From: Peronospora farinosa
Lineage: Eukaryota; Oomycota; Peronosporomycetes; Peronosporales; Peronosporaceae
Reading direction: 5' to 3'
Length of the DNA stretch: 64,000 nucleotides
Assembly: GCA_947646735.1 (NCBI GenBank)
Contig: CANTFK010000173.1
Span: forward strand, 124,001-188,000
In this document: piece by piece, positions 1-10,330 of the stretch
Numbering within the stretch: the stretch's first letter is position 1
How the letters are laid out: the number at the start of each line of letters is the position of its first letter
Position numbers and translations under genes: made by a program
The notes under the pieces: model-generated
What the model saw: the letters and a program-made list of their open reading frames with translations, nothing else
What the model was told of the DNA's origin: nothing
Databases searched by the model: none

Positions 1-315
1 AGTGATTTTGAGGGTGCTTTCAGCTTCACCAGCGAGTTTAGTGAGAAGATCAACATTTTGCTCTTGCAACACGAATAAGCCTATCTACCAGCTACTCAGA
101 AGCCGCGAAATCGATGGATCCTTGGATACCGTAAACGAGATCCTCTATCGTCAGCTCAGGTTCGCCATGGTCAGCCCGAAGAATTAGCGTGGCCGAGTTG
201 GGAGTGGAATTTTTGTACAAGCATCTTTCCAATCCCAACAGATAACCTTTTCTCATGCTGCCTACATCCAAGGCAACCTCCACCTGATTCGTTTTGGACG
301 CCCAGGCCGGTCACT

Positions 316-669
316 ATGGCGCAAATTGCAGCACTTTATGCTCAAGAACCGTGGAAATCTCTTGATACCTTGGTCACCCCAGTTTCATTTCCGATGACTG
401 GGTGGTTTGATAAGTTATATATACATTGTCTTGATTTTGAAGATCGGCACCAGCAAGCGCTATGGGAATCGACTCATCCGTTGTACCTATCGAAGGAGCA
501 GCGAGAGAGCGATCCAGAATTGCCGAAGTTTTACAGGGAGCGTAAACAGCGTCGATCGCGATCTGGGCCCCGTTGGAAAACAGTGCTCCGACTCGTTCTT
601 CGGGGAATAATCATGGGGCATTGCGATCTGGATATCATGTTCAACCCTTTTTTTCTCCATTTCCTTTAG
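316..669 (+). pseudogene. Element A opposite-strand ORF, C-terminal remnant
   Basis: This 117-codon frame runs on the plus strand, opposite the pol of element A, between the pol end (1074) and the missing 3' LTR. Its protein clearly matches the C-terminal domain of the opposite-strand ORF of element B (about residues 575-700): shared landmarks are a PW near the start, FPxxGWF, LWExxH, an RKxRR basic stretch and GHCDLDI followed by PFF. The match seems to continue upstream in broken frames from about 190. It ends early at a TAG where B goes on for about 60 residues. No function is known for this domain. Conservation between two diverged elements argues that it once encoded a protein. Confidence 0.75.
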
Positions 670-1073
670 CCCTCCGAAGCATCAGTGTGGTACCCCGGTT
701 TGGATTGTAAACCGAAAAACATCCCCCAACCTGATTACTGCACTGTCGTTACTGGATTCTGCGGAGCCTTGGCGGAACTAATATCGATCTTCAATCGCGG
801 ATCACCCCGGATCGTCCCTCGCCCATTTATCCAGTGTATTGTTTTCCAAATAGTATTCGTGATCCGATAACACTTCTTGATCGTTCAATACAATTTCATT
901 TGGTTTCTCCGTTTTGTTAATCTTCTCCAACATTGTCTTTTTTTGTTAAGCCTTTTCAGCCGCATTCCAGTCTCCCAGATCTTCGATCGCTATACTCATT
1001 ACACACAAATTTCCTTCTCACCATCTTATGCAACCTTCTTGCATATTGTAATACCCCTAACACCTGATCTTCG
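670..1073. other. Convergent interval between the opposite-strand ORF and pol of element A
   Basis: The interval has no credible gene. Weak plus-frame similarity to the last part of the B opposite-strand protein seems to continue through about 870, interrupted by stops. It corresponds to the 263-bp interval 18528-18790 of element B. Confidence 0.5.
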
Positions 1074-1478
1074 TTAGCAACCAGATCCTTCTTCATGTGA
1101 CTGCATCACTTCAAAACGATTTCGGCTAATTTCGCCACGTTCAAAATCTCGCAATAGTGAACCACAATGGAAATCGGCTTCATCCACCCAGGATGGGTCA
1201 GCATAACCTTTCCAGTAGACTTTGCATTGTCTATTTACTCGGCCAAAACGTGTCTTTCTATCAGATCGTACATCCACAATCTTTTCCACTTCGAATTCAT
1301 CATCTTCAAGATCGCCTTCGAGATTATCTTCTGTCGAAAGTGCTTCGTCAGAATCGAATCGATATTCTTCTTCGATTGTCAGCATTTTTTTTGACGTTCC
1401 GGGAACATCTTTACTTTCTTTAACTTAGATATATGTACGACGAGAAGTAATCGATATGGTGTACCAGCAATCTACAAG
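1074..1478 (-). pseudogene. Element A pol 3' end: integrase tail and chromodomain
   Basis: The protein read on minus ends in a chromodomain: an EVEKIVD start, an aromatic VYWKGY core and a WVDE helix start, followed by a tail almost identical to that of element B (FEVMQSHEE). Just upstream, to 1478, the frame still matches the integrase tail of B around VHISKLK. Chromodomains on Ty3/Gypsy integrases direct insertion to modified histones. Here the segment is cut from the rest of the integrase by the solo LTR at 1483-2612 and has at least one internal stop and a frame change near 1390, so it is non-functional. Confidence 0.85.
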
Positions 1479-1482
1479 CGTA
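1479..1482. repeat. Target-site duplication CGTA, left copy
   Basis: CGTA lies directly left of the solo LTR and is repeated at 2613-2616. Removing the LTR and one copy joins the integrase sequence of A so that it aligns with element B base for base without a gap. Confidence 0.85.
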
Positions 1483-2612
1483 TGTGGTGAAGTGCTGTTT
1501 TTGCGATGTGGGGACCTCATAATCTAGTTGGATTCGGAGTATAGACCGTGGATCAGGGACAGGAGACCAGAGAGACAGGGGCCTCGAAGGGGAGCGACCG
1601 TTGGTGGAGAACAATCTGGAGGACCCACAGAAGAAAAATCAGTATCAGGGTACCGGCTAACCGGTACCGAAGGGAGTTGACCATGGCCCTTCATTGATCG
1701 ACCTGGCCCCTCGTTGGTTGACACGGGTCTCTCATTGGTCAACTCGGTCCCTCGCTGGTAGACCTGGGTACCTCGTTGGTGTACCCGGTCCCTCATCGGT
1801 CGACCTGGGTCCCTCATTGGTCGACCCGGTCCCTCGCTGGTAGACCTGGGTCCCTCATTGGCCGACCTGGATCCCTCGTCAGTCGACTTCGGCCCCTCCA
1901 GGTTTAGCCACTCCTGACCAGTTAACACAAGGATCAGACCAGTCGACGCAAGGAGTCAGAGCTTCAGGCAAGAATAGAGTAAAGGAGGTAAAAGGATAGG
2001 ACTATATTAAATGCTACTCAATTTGCGATCTACGTGGCACGACTCCGTCACCCAAGAAGAACTTGCTCTAAGTTACTCACTGTTCCGGGAAGGGATATAT
2101 TTTGGCCCCCCATCGAAGACAGTTGTGTAGCGAAGTTCAAGTGCGAATAAAGCTCCAGGATACATTTGGCCTGTGAGCTCATTCGAGTAGCAACACCCCC
2201 CAAGACCCGCTATCGGAAGCGGTCTCCCTCACCTCAAGGTCCGGGAGCAACGTAAAGGTCAGGTGGTTAATACCCCTGAAACAGAAGGAAAAGGCCAGGG
2301 ACGACAAGCGCCCCTGAAGAATTTGGCTCTAAGTCCACTCTCGACAAGGTCGATCGAGTGGCCACCTACCGGCCCACCGAGTGAATCATACCCACTCGAG
2401 GCCTCCCATGTCTACCTCTTTCAAGGCAGACGTCTACATCCTTCCCAAGTCTTCCGAAGAGTGCAACCCGCCATCCGACAGGTACACAAGGTGATAAGAA
2501 GGTCCACACGGTTCATACGCGGCATCGGGGTACCCCCTCCGACAGTCGGCAGTCCGGCAAAGTAAGTGGTTTGGGGTCTCATCATACAATTTTGAGAACC
2601 CACTCCACCACA
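1483..2612 (+). repeat. Solo LTR, type G, inside element A
   Basis: This 1130-bp LTR starts TGTGGTGAAG and ends CTCCACCACA, the termini of the A/B lineage, but lies in the opposite orientation to A. It is flanked by CGTA on both sides and contains no internal element sequence, so it is a solo LTR left by LTR-LTR recombination. The U3 side holds a minisatellite (1690-1900). The ORF at 2263-2565 within it is repeated in the second G copy (60027-60410) but is most likely R/U5 leader sequence, not a gene. Confidence 0.88.
1690..1905 (+). repeat. Minisatellite in the type G LTR
   Basis: About ten imperfect units of roughly 20-24 bp built around GGTCCCTCATTGGTCGACC-like text. The second G-type LTR has diverged units of the same kind at about 59403-59665, so the repeat belongs to the LTR family. 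Confidence 0.8.
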
Positions 2613-2616
2613 CGTA

Positions 2617-3832
2617 CAGCGTGATCTCCACACATTTCTTTCACTCAAAAATGTCCATGCCACATAAGTGCTAGTTTTCGAGCGTACCCTTCTTTCACAT
2701 GATCCAAATATAACCAGACTTACACCCTTGGTTCAATTTTGTGAGACTTGAAATCTTCATTGTGGCGATCAGCACGTGTTTGGATCGCAGTCCTGAGTCT
2801 CTCATTTACTGCTTCTCTCGCCCGCTGATAATGCCGCTGCACATGATATCGCCACCTACGTGGATCGCGATCCCGACGCCTAGTACCTTTTAATGGTAAT
2901 GCGGCTTCCACCGTAGATTGCGGGTCTAACCATGAATCAAGAAAAATGGCGTGTCGCCGCGCACCCGATTTTGGGCGGTATTGATCGTGAAAGTTAGGCG
3001 CTCGCATAATCATCCCAATCTTGTTGATTAACGTCAGAGACATACATCTTTGAAGCACGAGTCATAGTTTGCACCATACACTCAGCAGCTTCATTTTCTT
3101 GAGGTCGATATGCCATCGTTGCTCTTTGCTTCTGTCCAACTTCGGTTAAATGCACAAAAAATCAGACATAAACCCGGGTTCTCGGTCACGACGTATTGCT
3201 TCACTAGCCCCAAAACGACGAAAGACACACTCTTCATAATATTCAGCGATAGTTTGGCCCGTTCGCGACGAACTTGCTTTGGCGATCACATAGCCAGAAA
3301 AAAAATTCACCCAGATAAGTAACGCGGTATTTCCTTTGAACGATTTGGGCAGAAAAGGGATATGATCCATGGCGATAATTTGAATAGGGTAGGTAGCCTG
3401 TAAATTCCCCGGTGATTCTCCATCAATCACGGGACGTCCCTTTCCAGTTTCACAATCTGTGCACTGATTCACATAGCGCTGTACAATTCGATATAAGCTC
3501 CTTAAGTGAAAATGCGCTCTAATCCGCTGGTAGGTTCTTCCAATTCCCTGGTGGGCCCCTTCCAAACTAGAATAATAGTGATGCAGAAAATCTTCCTGCA
3601 GATTTACGGGTACCATTAGACGAGCGATCTCATCTCGATCTTCGGATTTCGTTGTAATTCCAAGGCAAAAATATAACAAATTATCTTCATCCACTTCATA
3701 ATCATTAGCCATCTTGGCACATGATTTCGCTTCCTCGATCGTCAATTTCGAGATATCACCGACCAAGTATGTCTTCAGATTAGCAATCCAACATTCTTCG
3801 TCTTGAGCACGCTTCATGCGATCATTTCTCAT
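2617..3832 (-). pseudogene. Element A integrase (zinc finger, catalytic core, start of C-terminal domain)
   Basis: Integrase inserts element cDNA into the chromosome. Read on minus, 3832-3146 carries the zinc-binding segment (HH...CTDC), the first catalytic Asp in MDHIP and the second in RRDREP. The frame then breaks, but the third acidic residue can still be recognised near 3090 in AAECMVQT, and 3058-2720 gives the region matching TRRRD-DPRRWRY of element B. A TAA (coding strand) lies just after that and the G-type LTR interrupts the rest. The catalytic residues are partly present, but the gene is broken by at least two frame changes and stops. Confidence 0.85.
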
Positions 3833-4773
3833 CTACTGGACCATTTCTTCCTGCAAAACCTGTGGTTGTCGACGTTTTCTTCGTGGTGATCGGGTGATCG
3901 CCCCTACTTTAATTACTGACTTGGTTTTTTGAAGCTTCAGCAATACATCTAACCGATTAAGCGTAGTTGAATTTCGGCGATCCTCATCCGTAGTCACACT
4001 CGCCCCCTCTTCTTGTTGCAATGCGATACTAGCCAATCGATCAGCTCTCTGATTCCAATCGCGTTTAATATGTAAAAACTCATGAGCAGGCCACGACCGC
4101 AATCTATCCAACGATTTATATTGCAATAATTGTAGACCTGGCGCTTTACAATTAATATCACCACGCATTTGTCAACTCACCAAATTTGAGTCTCCGCAAA
4201 TAATGACTCGTCCCCTATTCTGGTTTGCGAGTAATTCAAAACCCAGTAACATGCCGTTATATTCTGCTCTATTCACAGTTAGATCCGTTGAATATTTAGA
4301 CACTGCCTCCAAAATTGTCAGCTCTGGTAAGTTCCATATGATAGCACTGTAAGCTTCGCCATTGCATTTTACACGTGCCGATCCATCGAAACTGACGACG
4401 AAAGGATCTCTTTTTTTACTACCGTAGGGGTCATACTTATGTTCCTTCTTGGCTGTTTTCGGGGGGCGATCGCAATTAGTACGTCATCGACTTCTTCATG
4501 GGGCGTTATACTTGCCGCCAAAGCTCCAAGTATTTCGTCCTCTCCTTTCTCGCATTTCTTAATCTCCAACGTCCAAGTCGATAATAATGCGGCTCCCTTT
4601 CCTAGCCTTCCATTAAGACCGGAGGATTGCACTAACCAGGCCAGCGTTGAGTAGCGCGCAAAAACCCTTCTTATCTCTCGCGAGAATAGCATAGAATAAC
4701 ACGAAACAAGAATCCGGAGAAGTGCTAACACTTCTTTCTCGACCATCCCGTAATTCATTTCATTCAGCTTCAA
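3833..4773 (-). pseudogene. Element A RNase H tether and second (archaeal-type) RNase H
   Basis: The 4773-4369 segment matches the end of the usual Ty3/Gypsy RNase H, but where an intact domain has TDH it reads ARYSTLAW, so a catalytic Asp is absent, as in element B. The 4380-3833 segment matches the second RNase H of B: the DGSA start (VSFDGSARVK on minus near 4370-4400), a NxAEY motif, CGDSN, and WNQRADRLAS near the end. Dual RNase H is known for plant Tat elements and retroviruses; it has also, as I recall, been reported for oomycete Ty3/Gypsy elements. Stops and frame changes break the segment. Confidence 0.75.
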
Positions 4774-6285
4774 CGTCCGACTTGAAAATGTTACCGGCCA
4801 ATTTACACCGTCAAATTCCTGCAGCCAAGCCGCAGAGATCGCTCATTTACTAGCGTAGACGACAATAACTTGAGATCGATCTGGAGCGAAATGTTTGAGG
4901 ATCGGGGTATTTGCGATCTTGGCTTTTCACATAGTAAACGCGATCGTCGATTTTTACCATCTAGTCCGACCTTCTCGATCTGGATCGCTCCCTCTACTAA
5001 AACTTCGATCTGGATCACCCCCTGTATCCGGGTCTCGATCTGGATTAAGTTAATTCGTTTCTTGCCAGTCATTCTCTCCAACATCTTCAGCCAGTGTATT
5101 CACCTTATCCAAACGGCGGATTTCATGGAAATCTGCTTCCCGTAATTTGTACAACACCGACGCGTAAATCGCAAAATCCTCGATAAATCGGCTATAGTAA
5201 TTCAAACTACCTAGAAACGATTGCATCGATCGTTAGGTTTTTGGGAATGGGATATTCACATGTGATCCTAGATCTTATGGATGTGCCTCTATTCCAGCGA
5301 GTGAAACTTGATGTCCCAGGTAATCTACCTTTCGTCGTCCCCAAAACATTTTAGTCAGGCTTATCGACAGATTCCATTCATCGCATACCTCTAGCAATCG
5401 TTTCACCTTATCATATAAGGAGGTCCACGATGTAGCTGGAATCAGTATGTCATCGATATATGATCTTCTACCAAGCACAGAGGGATTCTGGCTGGTATCC
5501 GGTTCTCCCTCCGTAAACACGTCAGCCAATCTTGGCGATCCATTCGTTGTGAATCTCGAATCTGGTGATTCTGCACCGATCGTAGTTGGACCTTTGCCGA
5601 TCTTGAGATACCCATACAACGCATTGTCTATAAGTCGCTGATAAATGTGCGGGGCGTTTTTCAGCCCAAACGGCATCCGCAACCATTCAAACAAACCCGA
5701 CGGTGTAATAAAAGCCGAAATCATTCTTGCTAGCTCCGTCATCTCCACGACCCAAAATCCACTGGCCATATCCAGAGAGCAATACCACATCGCCTTGTCC
5801 ACCATATCCTGTAGCAATTCAATTATCAAAGGCATGGGGTAAACCATTAGTCTCGTCAGTTGGTTAACGCGTTGATAGCTGATACACAAACGGATGTCGA
5901 AACCATCATTTTCAATGATCAAAACAATTGGCGAGGCCCATGGTGAAGTCGATGGTCGGATGAGTTTAGCTGATAATAATCCCTTGATTAGGTCAATTAA
6001 CTTCTCGCGAAATTTAGGCGCGACCGGTCGTACTCGTTGTGCGATCGGATGTGCTCCACCAAAATCTATGTCACATACAGCTCCATGTGCCGCTGGAGGT
6101 AAAGCATTTCCTTTGCCGATAAGCAAATGACGACCCTTACGAATCAGTTGTCGTAGTCCTTCTTGGTCTTCAGTTAGGGGAACTCCCGGATCGCTCACTT
6201 GGATGTCATCAATTGTGACTTCGGCTGTAGATGAACCATTTTCTGGCAGAACTGCCATATGTTGATCTACATCCTCGGCATACAA
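4774..6285 (-). pseudogene. Element A reverse transcriptase
   Basis: Reverse transcriptase copies the element RNA into DNA. The open segment 6285-5275 (336 codons) has the fingers segment (VRPVAPKFREKL), LCISY where the family and element B have LCIDY, the palm motif SLDMASGFW with its catalytic Asp, the FGLKNAP motif and the catalytic SYIDDIL. Downstream (5274-4774), connection and first RNase H sequence continues in broken frames, with VVYAS where a catalytic TDAS is expected. Although more decayed overall, A keeps the palm Asp that the more complete element B has lost. Confidence 0.85.
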
Positions 6286-6389
6286 CTCTCCGCTTTCATA
6301 CTAATGAGTTGGACTCTCAAGCTTCACATCTTTATTTTCCGTCAAATTTCTTCCTCGTTTTCCACATCTGAACTATTGTCCAGCTTTCG

Positions 6390-6720
6390 GAATTGTGGAT
6401 CGCGATTTTTTATTGCTGAATCGCGATCTACAAAATCGATAATTGCCGAATCGCGATCCGCAGAATCACAATCGAGGATTGCTAGATCGCGATCTACACC
6501 ATCAATAATTGCTGGATCGCGATCTACACAGTCAAAAATTGCTGGATCGTGATTTATAATTGCCGGATCGTGACACAGAATTACAATCAATAATTGCTGG
6601 ATCGCGATCTACACAATCAATAATTGCTGGATCGCGATCTAAAATTGCCAGATCGTGATCTACAAAGTCGCGATCTATAATTGTCGGATTGCGATCTCCA
6701 TAATCATGATTAACGAAATC
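6390..6720 (-). repeat. Minisatellite in the protease-RT linker of element A
   Basis: About ten imperfect repeats of roughly 28-36 bp alternate GATCGCGATCTA-type words with AATTGCTG-type words. In protein terms the linker becomes runs of DRDPAIID and similar. Element B has an unrelated minisatellite (GGTGGACCC words) at the same place, 22785-22885. Confidence 0.8.
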
Positions 6721-7097
6721 CAAATAGTGATCAGTAAATTTTGAATTGCGGCTCTCGTTGTTGCGTGCTTCCTTGAGTGGTGCATCCTTTACTTGATCTA
6801 CTTCTGGCGTCCCTTTGATCACATTAATTATAAACGGCGAACGTGCTGATTGTTGATGTTCATCCTTGATCCTCTTATCTTCTACAATTTCATCATCGAC
6901 TTCACTTATTGTACTACGTTCATCATTGGATCGTGACGCGAGTTTCACCGTTTCCGTGGTCTTATTTCTGCTTCCTCCTTTGAACGTGTAAATATTCTCT
7001 TCGGCGTAGGGTATGAAGGATGATCCACTAGCGGTCCAGTATATTCTTCCGGTGGTTCTTCTTCCCGATTCCCTGTCGCTTCGAGCGCTAATGTCTG

Positions 7098-7977
7098 CTA
7101 TTCGTTATACCGACGCGATCCCACCGAGACATATCCTGGGGACCGAGATATCATATCAGCGACCATCCACCAGCCTAATGGCGGTCCATGACTTAAAGTC
7201 ACTTCTTGATCGCCGATATTAGTCAGCTGTAGATACTTGATCTGACCTGGTCCCGTAGTTACTGTAGGTACCCACTTCGGATCGCGCCTCACCCAAATCT
7301 TGGCTTTAGGAGGACAAACCCCGATCTTCACTTCAGTCGATTTACCCACTGGGATCACCATATATTGATCTGGAATTGTGATCGCTTGTATGGTCGCCCG
7401 GTAAGGAGGTCTTCGTCCAATTCAGAAGTATCCTGACCTCATCAGGCAAACAAAGTGTTCCATCGGGTAAATTCAGGCGTATTCCAGCCGGTACCATGAG
7501 ATCCATTCCGAGGATCGCGTCTTGACCTACTTGATCTCCTACCCAAGCATCGAAATAATAGACTAGTGATCCATTCAGCGTAATCTTGATTCTTGTACGA
7601 CCGTCCGTCATGTATGTGTTCTCACCAATCCCAACACATTCTTGCCTCTGGCTCTCGTCAATAACACATCCTACCTTACGAGCAAAGGTGGTGTCGGCGA
7701 TTGAGACTTCGGCTCCAGAATCAAATAGCATAGTCTCCTTTTCATTGTTGGTTTAACTCGTTGCTTTGGCTTGCTTGAACCATTTTCCTGAGGTATGATA
7801 TTTCCAATATTCCCGTGATCCACCTGGTGCTAAGTCGAGCTCCATTTTAGCAGGCGATCGGGCATATTCGTCAACTCTTACGACACTTGATATTGAACGC
7901 AGAAATTTTGAATCTTCACATGTATTAGTCGGGTCGATCCAAGTGTTAACACCTTGATCTGTTGATCTTCTTTCCAC
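7098..7977 (-). pseudogene. Element A aspartic protease region
   Basis: The retroviral-type protease cuts Gag-Pol. On minus, 7731-7342 contains MLFDSGAEVSIAD, the DSGA active-site motif, and downstream AILGMDLMVPAGIRL, closely matching element B (VLLGMDFMVPAGIRLD). 7361-7098 carries the segment after it in another frame, and 7977-7753 the N-terminal linker (CIYAFVE...GYWKYH in B terms). The segments are separated by frame changes. Confidence 0.85.
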
Positions 7978-8022
7978 AAATGCATAAATGCAGAGCCTAG
8001 AACGCTCTGCTCGTACCAGCTT

Positions 8023-10263
8023 CTAACCTGGCGAGCGTCCTAGCTTAACATTTCTTGTGCCTTCGGGCGGAAGCCTTCCAGCATGCTTGGTTGGAACATA
8101 CCACTTGCGTATCATGTTGTAGAATTCTTCCATCCGACACTTTCCACTCTCATGAACATCTACGCAGGAAGCACAGGTGTAAAAACACTTGTCCGAAGGA
8201 TGTCCCTTACGACAACAGTTTCGACACGTTTGTCTCTTCCAACATCCACGATCATCATGTTTCTTCGATCCACAATGGGCACAAGCCTTCTGATTCCCCA
8301 TGCGATCCGGACCGCGATCTTGATCAAAATTGTCCGATTCAGCACGTTGATCAATGAATTTCTTCACGCGATCCGGTACTGTAGCCACACAAATCATGCA
8401 TCTGTCATTTTTCGTCGTCTGATCCACTAAGATCCGAGTCTGACTCACTGCTACTGCCTTCCAGACGAATCGCTCTCACGGCACGAGTTGGTTTCGAGGG
8501 TGCCGGAGTGGATGCCGACGCAGATCGCTGACGAAATTTGCTTGACCCCATTGCACTCGAATACTGTCTTCCCTCCATGCGTTGATATGTTCGCAGAGTT
8601 TCTTCCATATCATCGGCGTCTCCAAGGCGTAACAACGTCAACTGCTTAGCCAGATCGCGATCATCAAGTGTACCAATGAAATGCTCCACATATTCTCGGC
8701 GAATTGAAGGCGATCCTTCCCGAATGGGAATTTTTGCTCGGATCGCGGCTACATTCAGCCGATGCAAATATTCCAATGGCGTTTTATCGGATCGCTTCTT
8801 CGCATGGTAATATTGTCTCCCGACAGACATACCATATCCACAATACTAGATCATGAAGGTTTCCAGCAAAGAATTCCAAGAGTCCGAGTGGATCGGCTAA
8901 GCTGGATGTACCAATTTCGCGCCGGGCCTGTGAGTAAGTCACCAAATACTAGACATTTTTCATCGTCCGGGGCTTGATCGCGTAAGAATGCAGATTTGGC
9001 CTTGTTGACCCAGCTTCTCGCCCGATCTTCGTCCTTTTCCCGTCCTGCGAATTCTTTCAGGTCTGCGATCGCAGATATTCGAATCCGCTGCGTGACAAGT
9101 CCACCATTAGGTACAGTGCCTGCACTTGCGACTTGTGGTCGTCTTTTATCCTCCAACCCCAAATCGTCTGTATCGTAATTATTGGATCGCGATTGACGCG
9201 ATCCGGCCGATTTCATGTCCACGTCCGAGATGCCGACTTTTAAGGTATCTATGGAGATCGCGGATCGACTAGCGATCATGCGAGCTTGATCCTGTTCATA
9301 CTTCCTCATAGCAGCTTCAAAGTAGGACTGCAGCTGGCCTGATCCAGTCACACACGTATCTCCAGCTGCGGATTTCGTTGGCGACTGCCCTTCAGCCTAA
9401 ATTGGTACGAGTCGTTCACGAATGTGTGCTGCACCAGCCGGTCCAAGTGACATTCGCTGAATGTTGATCGAGGCATCCGACTCCCCTTCAGATTCCGCTG
9501 ACTTATATTGTGACGATCCAGTATGATAACCTTTTGGAATATCTACGATCGGTTGGATCGCCTGATCTACTGGATCGCATTCTCCAATTAGCGGAACTAA
9601 CTTCGAAAACAGAGATCGCCCTGCATGGATCACACGATCATGATCGCATTCCAGCAGCACCTGTTCGTCAAAAGCTCCAGCGGTGAACCCAGCGGTTTGG
9701 AGCAACTCTAAAGCCGACGGATCGCTTCCAACTGGTTCGGTGTCGGAATAGGAGCTGAAATTGGTCCTCGTAGTGATCCAATCAACTTCGGTTTCAAAAT
9801 CTTTAGAACGGGATCGCTTGACAACAGATCTTTAAGCGCCTTCCAATAAAAACACCATTCCAGCTGATCCAGTTGCCATCCTTTCGCCTTGTCTTCCTCA
9901 TGCGCTGGCTTCACGTCGATATCATCATGATCCGACTCAGGCGCCTTCATCTTCACTCGAGATGGCTTCGAATTCTTCTTCTTCTTCGAATTCGGCATGG
10001 TTTTGGATAAATTTCCCTCGGTTTTAACCGAAGGATTTTTATCCAGCGGATCGCGTTTTGCAACGTGATCCGCAGGGGCCTCGAAAGGACCTGGGGAGAG
10101 GGTAGAGGTTTTTCTTCCAGATCAATTTCTTGATCTTCCTCTTTGGTTTTCTTTTCGTCTGCGCCCCTCCCAAAACGCTGATGATACGGAAATCTTTTTT
10201 CTTCACACGTCTGCGGTGATCCCTTTGCCGCTGACGCTTCAATCCCAGGTCACACTTTGACAT
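8023..10263 (-). pseudogene. Element A gag
   Basis: Gag forms the particle and binds RNA. Four broken segments (10263-10039, 9998-9397, 9351-8851, 8830-8023) match the single 843-codon Gag of element B in order: a Lys-rich N-terminus, a capsid-like core around SWVNKAKSAFLRDQAPDDEK, and at the C-end zinc knuckles (CAHCGSKKHDDRGC and CRNCCRKGHPSDKC, both CX2CX4HX4C). The end (THVKLGRSPG-like) runs in the same frame toward the protease, separated by one TAG at about 8026. In B the corresponding junction is a -1 frame change. Confidence 0.85.
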
Positions 10264-10311
10264 TTACATCTTCTCTCAGGGACTCACGGTAAAATCCCGA
10301 GTCACCACAAG

Positions 10312-10329
10312 ATCCGGGCACGCGCATCA
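10312..10329 (-). promoter_or_regulatory. Primer-binding site of element A
   Basis: One base inside the 5' LTR, the plus strand reads ATCCGGGCACGCGCATCA, matching at 17 of 18 positions the site in element B (26585-26602), which ends in CCA like a tRNA 3' end. On the element strand this is the expected position of a minus-strand primer site. The CCA to TCA change suggests decay. The tRNA was not identified. Confidence 0.65.
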
Positions 10330-10330
10330 T

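Noticed and set aside
2263..2565. 100-codon ORF repeated at 60027-60410
   Set aside because: Both lie in the R/U5 part of type G LTRs. Conservation is explained by LTR descent, and the second copy diverges in frame near its end.
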